Shown piece after piece: positions 17,626-27,042 of a DNA stretch of 64,000 bases (positions are counted from its first letter, which is position 1; each line of letters begins with the position of its first letter). The notes below the pieces were generated by a model. The model saw only the letters and a program-made list of their open reading frames with translations, did no database searches and was not told the origin of the DNA. Source of the DNA: Nitrobacter sp035546855 (GTDB lineage Bacteria; Pseudomonadota; Alphaproteobacteria; Rhizobiales; Xanthobacteraceae). The DNA lies in assembly GCA_035546855.1 (NCBI GenBank), contig DASZVY010000034.1, forward strand, positions 1 to 64,000, read 5' to 3'. Both the position numbers and the translations under genes were made by a program.

Positions 17626-18432
17626 TTATGTCAGCCATCGCTTCCGCCGCCGATAATGCTTGATGTCGCGGAAGTTCTTGTTTTCGGCGCCTCCGAGATA
17701 GAACTCCTGAATGTCGGGGTTTTTCTTCAGCGCGGCAGCCGTGTCGTGCATGACGATCCGGCCGCTCTCGATCAGATAGCCGTGCGACACGATTTCGAGC
17801 GCTGCGATCGCGTTCTGCTCCACCAGCAGGATCGAAAGTCCTTCGTCGCGATTGATGCGGCTGAGGATCTGGAAAATCTCCGCGACCAGAAACGGCGCGA
17901 GGCCGAGGCTCGGTTCGTCCAGCATCAGGAGCTTCGGCTGGGTCATCAGCGCGCGGCCGATCGCCAGCATTTGCTGCTCGCCGCCGGACAGGTAGCCGGC
18001 CGCGGTGGCGCGCCGCTCATGAAGGCGCGGGAAGTAGGTATAGACCCGCTCCATGTTGCGGGCCATGTCCTGACGGCTGTGCAGCGCCGATGCGGCCATG
18101 AGGTTCTCGGCGGGGGTCAGATGCTCGAACACCCGGCGTCCTTCGAGGACGTGCGCGATCCCGAGCCGGACGCGGTCCTGCGGCATCAGCCCGCCGATGC
18201 TCTGGCCGCGGAAGCGGATATCGCCGCGACGCACCTCGCCGCGTTCCGCCGTCAGGAGACCGCTGATCGATTTCAGCGTGGTGCTTTTTCCTGCGCCGTT
18301 GGCGCCGAGCAGCGCCACCATGCCTCCCTCGGGCACATCGAGCGACACGCCCTTGATCGCCAGCGACACGTAGTCATAAACGACTTCGACGTTGTTGAGC
18401 GACAGGACGGAGGCGGCAATCGGTTCGCTCAT
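17626..18432 (-). CDS. livF: Branched-chain-type ABC transporter ATP-binding protein (LivF-like)
   Basis: 268 residues. Walker A is GANGAGKST, the signature is LSGGEQQM and Walker B is LLMLDEPSLGLAP, with the LivF hallmark GRRVFEHLT. It is the second ATPase of the importer, partnering the LivG-like protein encoded at the other end of the operon. It lies 9 nt after the LivM-like gene. Confidence 0.92.
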   Translation of the reverse strand: MSEPIAASVLSLNNVEVVYDYVSLAIKGVSLDVPEGGMVALLGANGAGKSTTLKSISGLLTAERGEVRRGDIRFRGQSIGGLMPQDRVRLGIAHVLEGRRVFEHLTPAENLMAASALHSRQDMARNMERVYTYFPRLHERRATAAGYLSGGEQQMLAIGRALMTQPKLLMLDEPSLGLAPFLVAEIFQILSRINRDEGLSILLVEQNAIAALEIVSHGYLIESGRIVMHDTAAALKKNPDIQEFYLGGAENKNFRDIKHYRRRKRWLT

Positions 18433-18441
18433 GGTCCCTCC

Positions 18442-19515
18442 CTATTTCTTCACATAGCCGAAGGGCCAGACCAGCAGATAGTCACGGATATTGCCATAGA
18501 TCTTGCCGAGGCCCAGCGGTTCGAGCAGCAGGAAGCCGATGATCAGCGCGCCGTAGAGCGCCTGGGGAAGGTGGGCCAACGTCTCGATGCCCAGTGACAG
18601 ACCGAACAGGTTGGCGGCCCATGAAATGAAGCTGTTCATCGCGCCGGGCATCAGCAGGATGAAGGCGGCTCCGAAATAGCTTCCGATGATGCTGCCAAGG
18701 CCGCCCACGATCACCATGGCGAGCGCCTGAATGGAGACGTCGACCGAAAACTGCTCCGGCGTCGCGGCGTGATAGAACGTGCCGATCAGGATCGCGCCGG
18801 TAATGCCGCCGATGAAGGAGGAGGTCGCGAATGCGACCAGCTTGAAATAGAAGCTGTTCACGCCGATCACGGCGGCCGCATAGTCCTTCTCGCGGACGGC
18901 GACGAGGGCGCGCCCCAGCGCGGTGCGCTTCAAATTCAGCATGAACGTGGTCACCAGCAGACACCATGCCAGCGCGACGTAGTAGAGGCCCGCGTCCGAC
19001 GTGACGGGAATGCCGAGCAGGCGGATGTCCGGCGCCTGAAGCGTGGCCTGCGTGCCGCCGCTGATCGCGGGGACATGGGCGATGGTCCAGTCCATCACGA
19101 ACTGCAGGGCGAGGGTGCTCAGCGCCAGATAGAGACCTTTGACGCGCAGCGCCGCGAAGGCGAATCCGATCCCGATCACGGCAGCGGTGAGGCCGGCGAG
19201 AATCATCGCGATCTCGAAAGGGATGCCCGCGCGCATGGCATGGACGGCCGCATAGGCGCCGATTCCCATCACCGCGGCATAGCCGAGATGGAATTGCCCG
19301 GCCCAGCCGAGGATCAGGTTGAGCCCGAGCGTGCCGGCGGTCCACACCAGCCACGGCAGCATGTAACTGCTGAGATACAGCGAATTCATGTAGAGCGGCG
19401 CGGCCACCGCAAACAGCAGCAGCAGAGCGATCATCCAGCGATCCGCCGGAACCGGAAACAGCGCGCGGTCGGCGGCGTAATTGGTGTGAAAGATTCCGGC
19501 TTGGCGAAACAGCAT
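18442..19515 (-). CDS. livM: Branched-chain-type ABC transporter permease (LivM-like)
   Basis: 357 residues, about nine or ten hydrophobic helices, with the LivM signature GWAGQFHLGYAAVMGIGAY and VVGGLGSIIGSYFGAAF. It forms the membrane channel with the LivH-like protein. Only 3 nt separate it from the preceding LivH-like gene. Confidence 0.92.
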   Translation of the reverse strand: MLFRQAGIFHTNYAADRALFPVPADRWMIALLLLFAVAAPLYMNSLYLSSYMLPWLVWTAGTLGLNLILGWAGQFHLGYAAVMGIGAYAAVHAMRAGIPFEIAMILAGLTAAVIGIGFAFAALRVKGLYLALSTLALQFVMDWTIAHVPAISGGTQATLQAPDIRLLGIPVTSDAGLYYVALAWCLLVTTFMLNLKRTALGRALVAVREKDYAAAVIGVNSFYFKLVAFATSSFIGGITGAILIGTFYHAATPEQFSVDVSIQALAMVIVGGLGSIIGSYFGAAFILLMPGAMNSFISWAANLFGLSLGIETLAHLPQALYGALIIGFLLLEPLGLGKIYGNIRDYLLVWPFGYVKK

Positions 19516-19518
19516 GGG

Positions 19519-20406
19519 TCAGACCCGCTCGATGTCGTGACGGCCGAACAGGCCATGCGGCCGGATCATGATGGTCAGGATGAGCATGGCGGCATCGACG
19601 AGATCGCGGCTCGCGCCACCGATCATCGGATCGAGCACGGTCGAGGCCACGCCTTCGACGACACCAAGCAGAACGCTTGCCAAAAGCGCGCCCCCCAGGC
19701 TGTCCATACCGCCGAGAACCGCGACCGTGACGCCCTTCAGCAGCAGCAGCGCCAGCGACTGGTCGGCGCCCTGAACCGAACTCCAGAGCACGCCGGCCAC
19801 GGTTGCGACTACCGCCGACATCGCCCATGACAGCGCGACACCGCGTTCGACGGATATGCCGACGGACCATGCGGCGGTGTAGTCGTCGGAAATCGCCCGC
19901 AGCACGACGCCCAGGCGGGTGCGGAAGAAGGCGACGAACAGGCCGAACATCACGATCGCGACCAGCGCGCCGACGGCATACGCGCGATTGATCAGCATTG
20001 GCCCAAGAAACAGCGGCGCGTCGCTGATTCCGATCGGCATCGGGCGCGCGGTGCCGCCCCAGATCGTCATCGTGCCGGCCCGCAGGAAGATTTCGAGCCC
20101 GAGCGTCATCATCAGGATCATGATGATCGGGCGGCCGGCGAGGCGGCGCAGCGCCACCCGCTCGATGCCGATGCCGACAAAGAACATGGTGACGATCCCG
20201 AGCGGGATCGCAAGCCAGATCGGCGCGCCGGCATTATTGGCGTAGGCCAGCACCACATAGGCGCCGAGCATCGTCATCGACCCCTGCGCGAGGTTCGGCA
20301 CCGACGAGGATTTGTAGATCAGGACGATCCCCATCGCGACGAGCGCGTACATCAGGCCGACGAGAGCGCCGTTGATGGCCGATTCCAGCAGCAGGAGCGG
20401 GTCCAT
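19519..20406 (-). CDS. livH: Branched-chain-type ABC transporter permease (LivH-like)
   Basis: 295 residues beginning MDPLLLLESAINGALVGLMYALVA. It has the LivH motif region VPNLAQGSMTMLGAYV and the VAVLGGMDSLGGALLASVLLG loop. It is an inner-membrane permease. It starts 1 nt after the acyl-CoA ligase stop, so the ligase is firmly inside the transport operon. Confidence 0.92.
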   Translation of the reverse strand: MDPLLLLESAINGALVGLMYALVAMGIVLIYKSSSVPNLAQGSMTMLGAYVVLAYANNAGAPIWLAIPLGIVTMFFVGIGIERVALRRLAGRPIIMILMMTLGLEIFLRAGTMTIWGGTARPMPIGISDAPLFLGPMLINRAYAVGALVAIVMFGLFVAFFRTRLGVVLRAISDDYTAAWSVGISVERGVALSWAMSAVVATVAGVLWSSVQGADQSLALLLLKGVTVAVLGGMDSLGGALLASVLLGVVEGVASTVLDPMIGGASRDLVDAAMLILTIMIRPHGLFGRHDIERV

Positions 20407-20407
20407 C

Positions 20408-22369
20408 TCAGGCCTCCCGCACCGCGAGCGTGCGCTCGATGACGCCGACCTCGCCGGTCTCGTAACTGACCTGCGCCTTCATCAGCACGGTCTTCTGATT
20501 GCTGTAGATGGCTTCGATGATCGGCGCATAGCGGGACTCGACCACGTTGCGGCGGATCTTGCGGGTTCGGGTGATCTCGCCGTCATCGGCGTCGAATTCC
20601 TTGTGCAGGCAGACGAAGCGCTGGATTTGCAGGCCCGCAGGCAAGGTGCGGTTGACGTGCTTCACCGCATCCGTAATCAACTCGCCGACCTGCGGCTTCT
20701 GCGACAGGTCGGCATAGGACATGTAGGAGATTCCGCGCAGCTCGGCCCACAAGCCGACGGCCTCCTTGTCGATGCAAACGATGGCGGCGAGGGTGTCGCG
20801 GTCGCGTCCGAGCACGGCGGCATCCTTGATGTAGGGACTGAACTTCAGCCGGTTCTCGATGTAGTTCGGAATGAAGCGCTCGCCCTTGGCGGTATGCACG
20901 ACATCGGACAGACGTCCCAGCACGACCAGATGGCCGTCGGGCTCGACGTAGCCGGCATCGCCCGAATGCAGCCATTCCCCGTCGAGGGTGGCGCGGGTGG
21001 CTTCTTCCTGCTTGAAGTAGCCGCCGAACACGCTGCCGGAGCGGATCATGATCTCGCCGGCATCGCTGATCCGGATGTCGACGCCGGGCAGCGGCCGGCC
21101 GACGGTGTGCAACCGCACCTCATCCGGGCCTTGAATGGCATTGTAGGCGCTGCTCTCGGTCTGGCCGTAGAGCTGCCGCAGCTTGATGCCGAGGGCACGG
21201 TAGAAGATGAAGGTATCTTCCCCCATCGCTTCGCCGCCCGTAAAAGCGCCGCGCAGGCGCGACAGGCCGAACTGGTCCTTGATCGGGCCGCACACCAGCC
21301 ACTCGCCGAGCGGGGCCAGCAGCTTCTGGCCGAGCGTGGGTTGCTTGTTGTCGAGCTTGCGTCGCTCCGCGGCAAGCGCCGACGACATGAAGAATTGATA
21401 GATCGCTTTCTTGATCCGCGAGGAATCTTCCATGCGGACCTGAATCGTCGTCAGCAGGTTGTCCCAACTGCGCGGCGCAGCCAGATAGAATGTCGGCGCG
21501 ATTTCCCTCAGGTCATGCAGCACCGTTTCCTGCCGCTCGGGAATGTTGATGGTGAACCGCAGCGCCATCCCGGCGCCCATGGTGACGGCGAAATCGCCGA
21601 CCCAGGCGATCGGCAGATAAGCCAGGATCGTTTCGTCGAAGCCGAAGGCGCCGCCGCGATAGGCGTTGCGGACGCCCGACAGGAAATTGCGGTGCGTGAG
21701 CACGATGCCCTTGGGTTTTCCGGTGCTGCCCGACGAATGCACGAAGACCGCCGGACCGTCCGGCTGGGCCCGGTTGATGAGTTCGTCGCGCAGTCGCGGA
21801 TTTTGGGCGAGCCGCGCCGCCCCTCGGGCCTGGACGGAATCCCACGACATCAGGCCGGGATCGGGGTAGGACGCCAATCCCCGCGGGTCGTCGTAGACGA
21901 TATGCGCGAGTCCCGCGCCCTGAAGACGCAACTCGAGCATCTTGTCGACCTGTTCCTGGTCCTCGGCCAGCGCGAAGCGGGCGTTCGCCTCGTGCACGAA
22001 GTGGTTGATCTCCTCGAGCGTGGCATCCGCGAAGGCGGGCATGGCATAGCCTTGCAGCGCGCCCGCCGAGAGCATGCCGGCATAAAGCCGCGGCCGGTTG
22101 TCGCCGACCACGAGCATGGTGTCGCCGGGCTTGAAGCCGAGGTCTTCAAGACCTGCGGCGAACGACAGCACGATGTCCAGCAGTCTGCGCCAAGTGATCT
22201 CTTGCCAGATGCCCTTGCTCTTTTCGCGCATCGCGGGGCGGTCGGGAAAGGCCTCGGCGTTGCGCGCCAGAAGCCGGATCAAGGTGCTGTCGACGTTGAA
22301 GTCCCAGGTTTTGGTATCCGTGGGCCCGAAATCCGGTTGGCATGAGGAGGCGGCTTCAGCGTGTGCCAT
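20408..22369 (-). CDS. AMP-dependent acyl-CoA synthetase, FadD15-like
   Basis: 653 residues of the long-chain-type adenylate-forming family. The P-loop is HSSGSTGKPKG, the A5-type motif is YGQTESSAY and the A7/A8 region is HSGDAGYVEPDGHLVVLGR. It activates a carboxylic acid to its CoA ester with ATP. It lies between the livG-like and livH-like genes, overlapping the livG end by 14 bp when ATG 22369 is used (a further in-frame start exists at 22414). The position suggests that the imported substrate is converted to a CoA thioester on entry. Confidence 0.9.
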   Translation of the reverse strand: MAHAEAASSCQPDFGPTDTKTWDFNVDSTLIRLLARNAEAFPDRPAMREKSKGIWQEITWRRLLDIVLSFAAGLEDLGFKPGDTMLVVGDNRPRLYAGMLSAGALQGYAMPAFADATLEEINHFVHEANARFALAEDQEQVDKMLELRLQGAGLAHIVYDDPRGLASYPDPGLMSWDSVQARGAARLAQNPRLRDELINRAQPDGPAVFVHSSGSTGKPKGIVLTHRNFLSGVRNAYRGGAFGFDETILAYLPIAWVGDFAVTMGAGMALRFTINIPERQETVLHDLREIAPTFYLAAPRSWDNLLTTIQVRMEDSSRIKKAIYQFFMSSALAAERRKLDNKQPTLGQKLLAPLGEWLVCGPIKDQFGLSRLRGAFTGGEAMGEDTFIFYRALGIKLRQLYGQTESSAYNAIQGPDEVRLHTVGRPLPGVDIRISDAGEIMIRSGSVFGGYFKQEEATRATLDGEWLHSGDAGYVEPDGHLVVLGRLSDVVHTAKGERFIPNYIENRLKFSPYIKDAAVLGRDRDTLAAIVCIDKEAVGLWAELRGISYMSYADLSQKPQVGELITDAVKHVNRTLPAGLQIQRFVCLHKEFDADDGEITRTRKIRRNVVESRYAPIIEAIYSNQKTVLMKAQVSYETGEVGVIERTLAVREA

Positions 22370-23153
22370 GCGCGCCCCCGATATAGGCTTCGACGACGCG
22401 CGGGTCGGCAACAACGTCGGCCGGCTTTCCGGAGCCGATCATGGCGCCGTAGTTCAGCGCCAGCATGCGGTCGCAGATGCCGGTGATGACATCCATGTGG
22501 TGCTCGATCAGCAGCACCGTCACCTTGCGTTCGTCGCGCGCATCGAGAATGAAGCGCGCCATGTATTCCTTTTCTTCCTGATTCATCCCGGCCATCGGCT
22601 CGTCGAGGATCAGGAAGCTTGGCTCCGCGGCCAGCGCGCGGGCGAGTTCAACGCGCTTTTTGAGGCCGATCGGGATTCCGTCGACGAGCTCGTCGCGGAC
22701 GCTCTCGAGTTGCAGGAAATCAATGACATCCTCGGCCACCGCCCGGTTGGCGGTCTCGTCACTGCGGGCGAGCCACCAGTAGAGCGCCGTACGCGCCACG
22801 CCGGGCTTCATGTGGATGTGGCGGCCGAGCAGGATGTTGTCGAGCACGCTCATGCCATTGAAGAGCGCCAGGTTCTGGAAGGTGCGGGCGATCCCGAGCG
22901 TCGCGACTCTGTAGGGCGCGATGCCGGTGATGTCGTGGCCGTTGAGCAGGATGTTGCCGCGCTGGGGCGGATAGAAACCCGTGATCGCGTTGGTCAGTGT
23001 CGTTTTGCCGCAGCCGTTGGGGCCGACCAGTCCGAATATCTCGCCGCGCGCGATCCGCATATCGACGCCGTTTAATGCAACGATGCCGCCGAATCGCCGC
23101 TCGACGGACCGGCATTCAAGAACGGGATCACTGGTGTCCTCAGCCAAGGCCAC
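22356..23153 (-). CDS. livG: Branched-chain-type ABC transporter ATP-binding protein (LivG-like)
   Basis: 265 residues. Walker A is GPNGCGKTT and Walker B is FLILDEPMAGMN. The signature region is the degenerate IGLKKRVELARAL common in this subfamily, not LSGGQ. GTG 23153 with GGAAG six nt upstream is favoured; a TTG at 23183 would add ten residues. It is first in the transport operon (livG - ligase - livH - livM - livF - binding protein - SDR). The 263 bp upstream hold the promoter; I found no copy of the TetR-type operator there. Confidence 0.9.
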   Translation of the reverse strand: MALAEDTSDPVLECRSVERRFGGIVALNGVDMRIARGEIFGLVGPNGCGKTTLTNAITGFYPPQRGNILLNGHDITGIAPYRVATLGIARTFQNLALFNGMSVLDNILLGRHIHMKPGVARTALYWWLARSDETANRAVAEDVIDFLQLESVRDELVDGIPIGLKKRVELARALAAEPSFLILDEPMAGMNQEEKEYMARFILDARDERKVTVLLIEHHMDVITGICDRMLALNYGAMIGSGKPADVVADPRVVEAYIGGAHGTR

Positions 23154-23416
23154 GTGCGGCTTCCATCCCCTCGGATTGTGCAATGCGTTCGTCAGTGCAC
23201 GATCATCGTCTCAGCGCCCTTTGTTGGCAGGGCTTTCCGTCAGGCTAGCGAACGCAATATTCCCATGCAAGCGAACCTTGGATCGCGGGAACGCTGCTGA
23301 TGGTCGCAGGACGGCGCCGGTACACCGGCAACCGGTTGGTCAGACTGCCGGCCATCGGTCTGCACCTTGCGCCATGGAAGTCGGGGATTCCTTTCCGGGC
23401 GTCGCGACACGGCACT

Positions 23417-25405
23417 TCATTGCGGTTCGACGACAACGACCACCGCGTTGCGCTCGACGGTTTCGCCCGCTCGGCAGTTCACGGCGGTGACCATGCCGTC
23501 GATCTCACTGCTGACGCGCAACTCCATCTTCATCGACTCGAGCACGACCGCAATATCACCGGCCTTGACCCGATCGCCGACGGCGACATTGACCTTCAGG
23601 ATCATCCCCATCATCGGCGCCCGAAGCTGACCGCTGGCCTCGGCTGCCGCACTGATGTAGGTGAGATAGGGGACGGCGGCGAAGCTGTGCGTCCCATGGC
23701 GGTCGTGAACATGGATCGTCTGGTCGTGCTGGACGATGCGGACGGTCTCGCGGCGCTTGCCGATGACCGCCGTGAACCTGTCATCGGCGAGCGCGATCAG
23801 CGCGACCGCCAGTTTTTGATCGTTGACGCCGACAACCATCGCCCCATCGGGCTGCAACGGGCCAAACCGGATTTCCGCGCTGGCGCCGCCCTGGGCCAGA
23901 TGAAGGATCGGAATCGGCGACAGGCCGTCGCCGCCGGCGGTCATTTGCCATCCGGTCAGGCTCCGGGACTGCCACGGGTTTGCCACAACGTGCGGGCGCT
24001 GCCGCAGCATCCAAAAATATGCGCCAAGGGCGAGGGCTTCGACCGCCGGATCGGCGGCCGGGTCGATCAGTTCACCGATGACGTCATCGATCAGCCGGGT
24101 GTGGAATGCCGCCCGACGCGTTGCGGGCAGATCGATCAAGCGCTTGAGAAAATCCTGATTGGTCGTGACCCCGAAGATCGACGTGTCGTCGAGCGCCTGC
24201 GCCAGCCGATCCAGAGCTTCGTCGCGTGATGCGGCATGCGTGATCAGCTTGGCCAGCATCGAGTCGTAATAGGGCGTGACGACGGACCCGTTTTCGATCC
24301 CGGTTTCGATGCGCACCCCGTCCGCAGGAAAACAGGCGTGCGCGATCCGTCCTGTGCTCGGCAGGAAGTTGTTGGCCGGATCTTCGGCGCACAACCGCGC
24401 CTCGACGGCATGACCCGTGCAAATCAGATCGCTCTGCGTGAAGGGAAGGCCCTTGCCGCAAGCGATGTCCAGCATCAGTTCGACAATATCGACTCCCGTG
24501 ATCATCTCGGTGACGGGGTGTTCCACCTGCAGTCGCGGATTCACTTCGAGAAAGTAATAATCCTCACCGCTGAGGATGAACTCGACGGTGCCGACGCCAC
24601 GATAGTTCAACCGCTTGCCAAGCCGAACCGCGTCCGCAGCCATGCGGTCGCGCAAGCCCGCGGGCAGGTTGGCGGCGGGCGCCTCTTCGATCACCTTCTG
24701 ATGGCGACGCTGTAACGAGCATTCGCGCTCGAACAGGTGGATGACGTCGCCTTTGCCGTCGCCCGCGATCTGGATTTCGATATGCCGCCCGTGCGCGATC
24801 AGCTTTTCGACGATGAGGCCGGCAGAGCCGAACGAGTTCCTGGCTTCGCGCATGGCCGACTCGATTTCATCAGCGATGCCATCGAAGGATGTGACGACGC
24901 GCATGCCCTTGCCGCCGCCGCCGGCCGCGGCTTTCAACATCACCGGCAGGCCGATCTCGCGGACGATGCGTTCGACCTCAGCCTTGTCCTCGCTCGGCGC
25001 GGTGCTGCCCGGAATGATCGGAACGCCGGCGGCCTGGGCTTCCTGTTTGGCGAGCGCCTTGTCGCCGAGGCGCTCGATCACGTCTGACGTCGGACCGATG
25101 AACACGAGCCCGGCGGCCTCGACCGCGCGGGCGAAGGCCGGGTTCTCCGCCAGAAAGCCGAACCCGGGATGGATCGCCTGCGCGCCCGTCATTCTCGCGG
25201 CTTCGATGACGGTATCGATGCGCAGATAGCTTTCGGATGCGGGCGCGCCACCGATCGCGATGGATTCCCCGATCGCCTTCACATGAAGCGCATCGGCATC
25301 GGCCGATGAGTGCACGCCGGCGACGGCAACGCCGAGACGGCGGCAGGTGCGGGCGATCCGGCAGGCGATTTCGCCGCGATTGGCGATGAGGATTTTATCG
25401 AACAC
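23417..25405 (-). CDS. Acyl-CoA carboxylase, biotin carboxylase + biotin carrier subunit
   Basis: 662 residues, the length of MCC/GCC/PCC alpha subunits. It has an N-terminal biotin carboxylase (FDKILIANRGEIACRI, ATP-grasp loop GGGGKGMR, NPRLQVEHPVTE), a BT-type linker, and a C-terminal biotinyl domain with ESMKME in which the Lys near residue 627 is the biotinylation site. It carboxylates biotin with bicarbonate and ATP. The carboxyltransferase gene is 18 nt upstream. The organisation fits methylcrotonyl-, geranyl- or propionyl-CoA-type carboxylases; sequence alone does not decide. Confidence 0.92.
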   Translation of the reverse strand: MFDKILIANRGEIACRIARTCRRLGVAVAGVHSSADADALHVKAIGESIAIGGAPASESYLRIDTVIEAARMTGAQAIHPGFGFLAENPAFARAVEAAGLVFIGPTSDVIERLGDKALAKQEAQAAGVPIIPGSTAPSEDKAEVERIVREIGLPVMLKAAAGGGGKGMRVVTSFDGIADEIESAMREARNSFGSAGLIVEKLIAHGRHIEIQIAGDGKGDVIHLFERECSLQRRHQKVIEEAPAANLPAGLRDRMAADAVRLGKRLNYRGVGTVEFILSGEDYYFLEVNPRLQVEHPVTEMITGVDIVELMLDIACGKGLPFTQSDLICTGHAVEARLCAEDPANNFLPSTGRIAHACFPADGVRIETGIENGSVVTPYYDSMLAKLITHAASRDEALDRLAQALDDTSIFGVTTNQDFLKRLIDLPATRRAAFHTRLIDDVIGELIDPAADPAVEALALGAYFWMLRQRPHVVANPWQSRSLTGWQMTAGGDGLSPIPILHLAQGGASAEIRFGPLQPDGAMVVGVNDQKLAVALIALADDRFTAVIGKRRETVRIVQHDQTIHVHDRHGTHSFAAVPYLTYISAAAEASGQLRAPMMGMILKVNVAVGDRVKAGDIAVVLESMKMELRVSSEIDGMVTAVNCRAGETVERNAVVVVVEPQ

Positions 25406-25423
25406 GCGAAGAGTCCTTTGCCG

Positions 25424-27031
25424 TCACATCCGCAGCACGCCGAAATGGGTCGGCTGCGCGGGGAGGCGGCCGGCGAGATCGAGCAGGAGCGCCATCGTCT
25501 GCCGCGTCTCCAGCGGATCGATCACCATGTCGCACCAGGTGTTGCGGGCGAAGTTGTAGGCGCTCGCGAAGTCCTCGAAGTGCTGGCGCACCGGCGCGCG
25601 ATAAGCCTCGCGCTCCTCTTCGGTCCAACTTGTGCCGTCACGCTTGTGCGCTTCGTCCTTCACCATGGCGAGCGTGTTGGCGGCCTGATCCGGCCCCATG
25701 ATCGCCGAGCGTCCGTTCGGCCACATCATCATCGCGTTGGCCCTCATAGGCCGGCCGCACATCGACATGTAGCCGGCGCCGTAGGAATTGCCGATGATCA
25801 GCGTGTATTTCGGCACGTCGGCGCTGGCCATTGCCGTGATCATCTTGGCGCCGTCCTTGGAGATGCCGCCTTCCTCGGCGGCGCGGCCCACCATGAAGCC
25901 GGTGACGTCGGCCATGAACAAGAGCGGGATGTCGCGCTTGCAGCACAGGTCGATGAAGTGCGTCGCCTTCAGCGCCGACTCCGAGAACAGCACGCCGTTG
26001 TTGCAGATGATGCCGATCTCGAAGCCCATGATGCGGGCGAAGCCGGTGATCAGTGTGTCGCCATAGAGCGGCTTGAATTCGTGGAATTCACTGTCATCGA
26101 CGAGACGCGCCACGATCTCGCGATTGTTGGTCGGGACGCGCGGATCGGCGCTGATCAGGCCGTAGATGTCGGCGGGATCGTAGCGCGGCGCGCGCGGCTG
26201 CGCGATGTCCCAGCGCTGGGTCGGAATGTCGCCGAGGTTGGCGACGATGTCGCGGGTGATGGCGATGGCGTGGCTGTCATTCTCCGCCAGATGATCGGTG
26301 ACGCCGCTGATGCGGCTGTGCATCTCGCCGCCACCGAGTTCCTCGACGCCGACTTCCTCTTTGGTCGCGGCATAGACCAGTTGCGGACCGCCGAGGAACA
26401 TGGCGCCCTGATTGCGGACGATGACCGTCTCGTCGCACAGCGCCGGCATGTAGGCGCCGCCGGCGGTGGAAGGGCCGTGCACGACAGCGATCTGCGGTAT
26501 GCCTTCGCCGGACATGCGAACCTGGTTGTAGAAGATCGAGCCGAACTGGCCTTCGTCGGGGAAGATATTGGGCTGGTCGGGCAGGTTGGCGCCGCCGGAT
26601 TGCACCAGCGTGACGCAGGGCAGACGATGCTGCCAGGCGAAGCGTTGCGCGCGCACATGCTTCTTGCAGGTGATGCCGTAGTAGGTGCCGCCTTTCACCG
26701 TCGCGTCGTTGGCGATCACCATGCAGGGTCGGCCGGACACGATGCCGACGCCGGTAATGATGCTGCCGCCGGGAGGAACGCCTTCATAAAGACCTTCGCC
26801 GGCCAATTGGCAGAACTCGAGGAACGGCGAGCCGGGGTCGAGCAGCGCGGTGATCCGCTCGCGCGGCAGCAATTGCTTGCGCTCCTTGTGCAGCCTGCGT
26901 GCCCGCTCCGGGCCGCCGAGCACCGCGGCGGCGCGGCGCTTGTGCAGGTCGGCGATCCGCGCGTCGTAGACTTGACGGTTGCGGCGATATTCGTCGCTCC
27001 CGGTGGAGATGTCGGATTTCAGAATGGCCAT
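25424..27031 (-). CDS. Acyl-CoA carboxylase, carboxyltransferase subunit (MCC/GCC beta-like)
   Basis: 535 residues, the size of LiuB/AtuC-type beta subunits. It has both crotonase-fold carboxyltransferase halves, with the first oxyanion region GGANLPDQPNIFP and the second around GNSYGAGYMSMCGRP. Transfers CO2 from carboxybiotin to an acyl-CoA. Methylcrotonyl- and geranyl-CoA carboxylases use a single fused beta chain like this one. ATG 27031 is used because the N-terminal MAILKSD matches family starts; the longer frame to 27190 overlaps the dehydrogenase gene. It sits 11 nt after the acyl-CoA dehydrogenase stop. Confidence 0.92.
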   Translation of the reverse strand: MAILKSDISTGSDEYRRNRQVYDARIADLHKRRAAAVLGGPERARRLHKERKQLLPRERITALLDPGSPFLEFCQLAGEGLYEGVPPGGSIITGVGIVSGRPCMVIANDATVKGGTYYGITCKKHVRAQRFAWQHRLPCVTLVQSGGANLPDQPNIFPDEGQFGSIFYNQVRMSGEGIPQIAVVHGPSTAGGAYMPALCDETVIVRNQGAMFLGGPQLVYAATKEEVGVEELGGGEMHSRISGVTDHLAENDSHAIAITRDIVANLGDIPTQRWDIAQPRAPRYDPADIYGLISADPRVPTNNREIVARLVDDSEFHEFKPLYGDTLITGFARIMGFEIGIICNNGVLFSESALKATHFIDLCCKRDIPLLFMADVTGFMVGRAAEEGGISKDGAKMITAMASADVPKYTLIIGNSYGAGYMSMCGRPMRANAMMMWPNGRSAIMGPDQAANTLAMVKDEAHKRDGTSWTEEEREAYRAPVRQHFEDFASAYNFARNTWCDMVIDPLETRQTMALLLDLAGRLPAQPTHFGVLRM

Positions 27032-27042
27032 GCGGGACGGTC

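Noticed and set aside
20372..22345. A 657-codon plus-strand frame opposite the acyl-CoA ligase
   Set aside because: The product has no family motif, while the minus-strand frame encodes a complete ligase with all core motifs.
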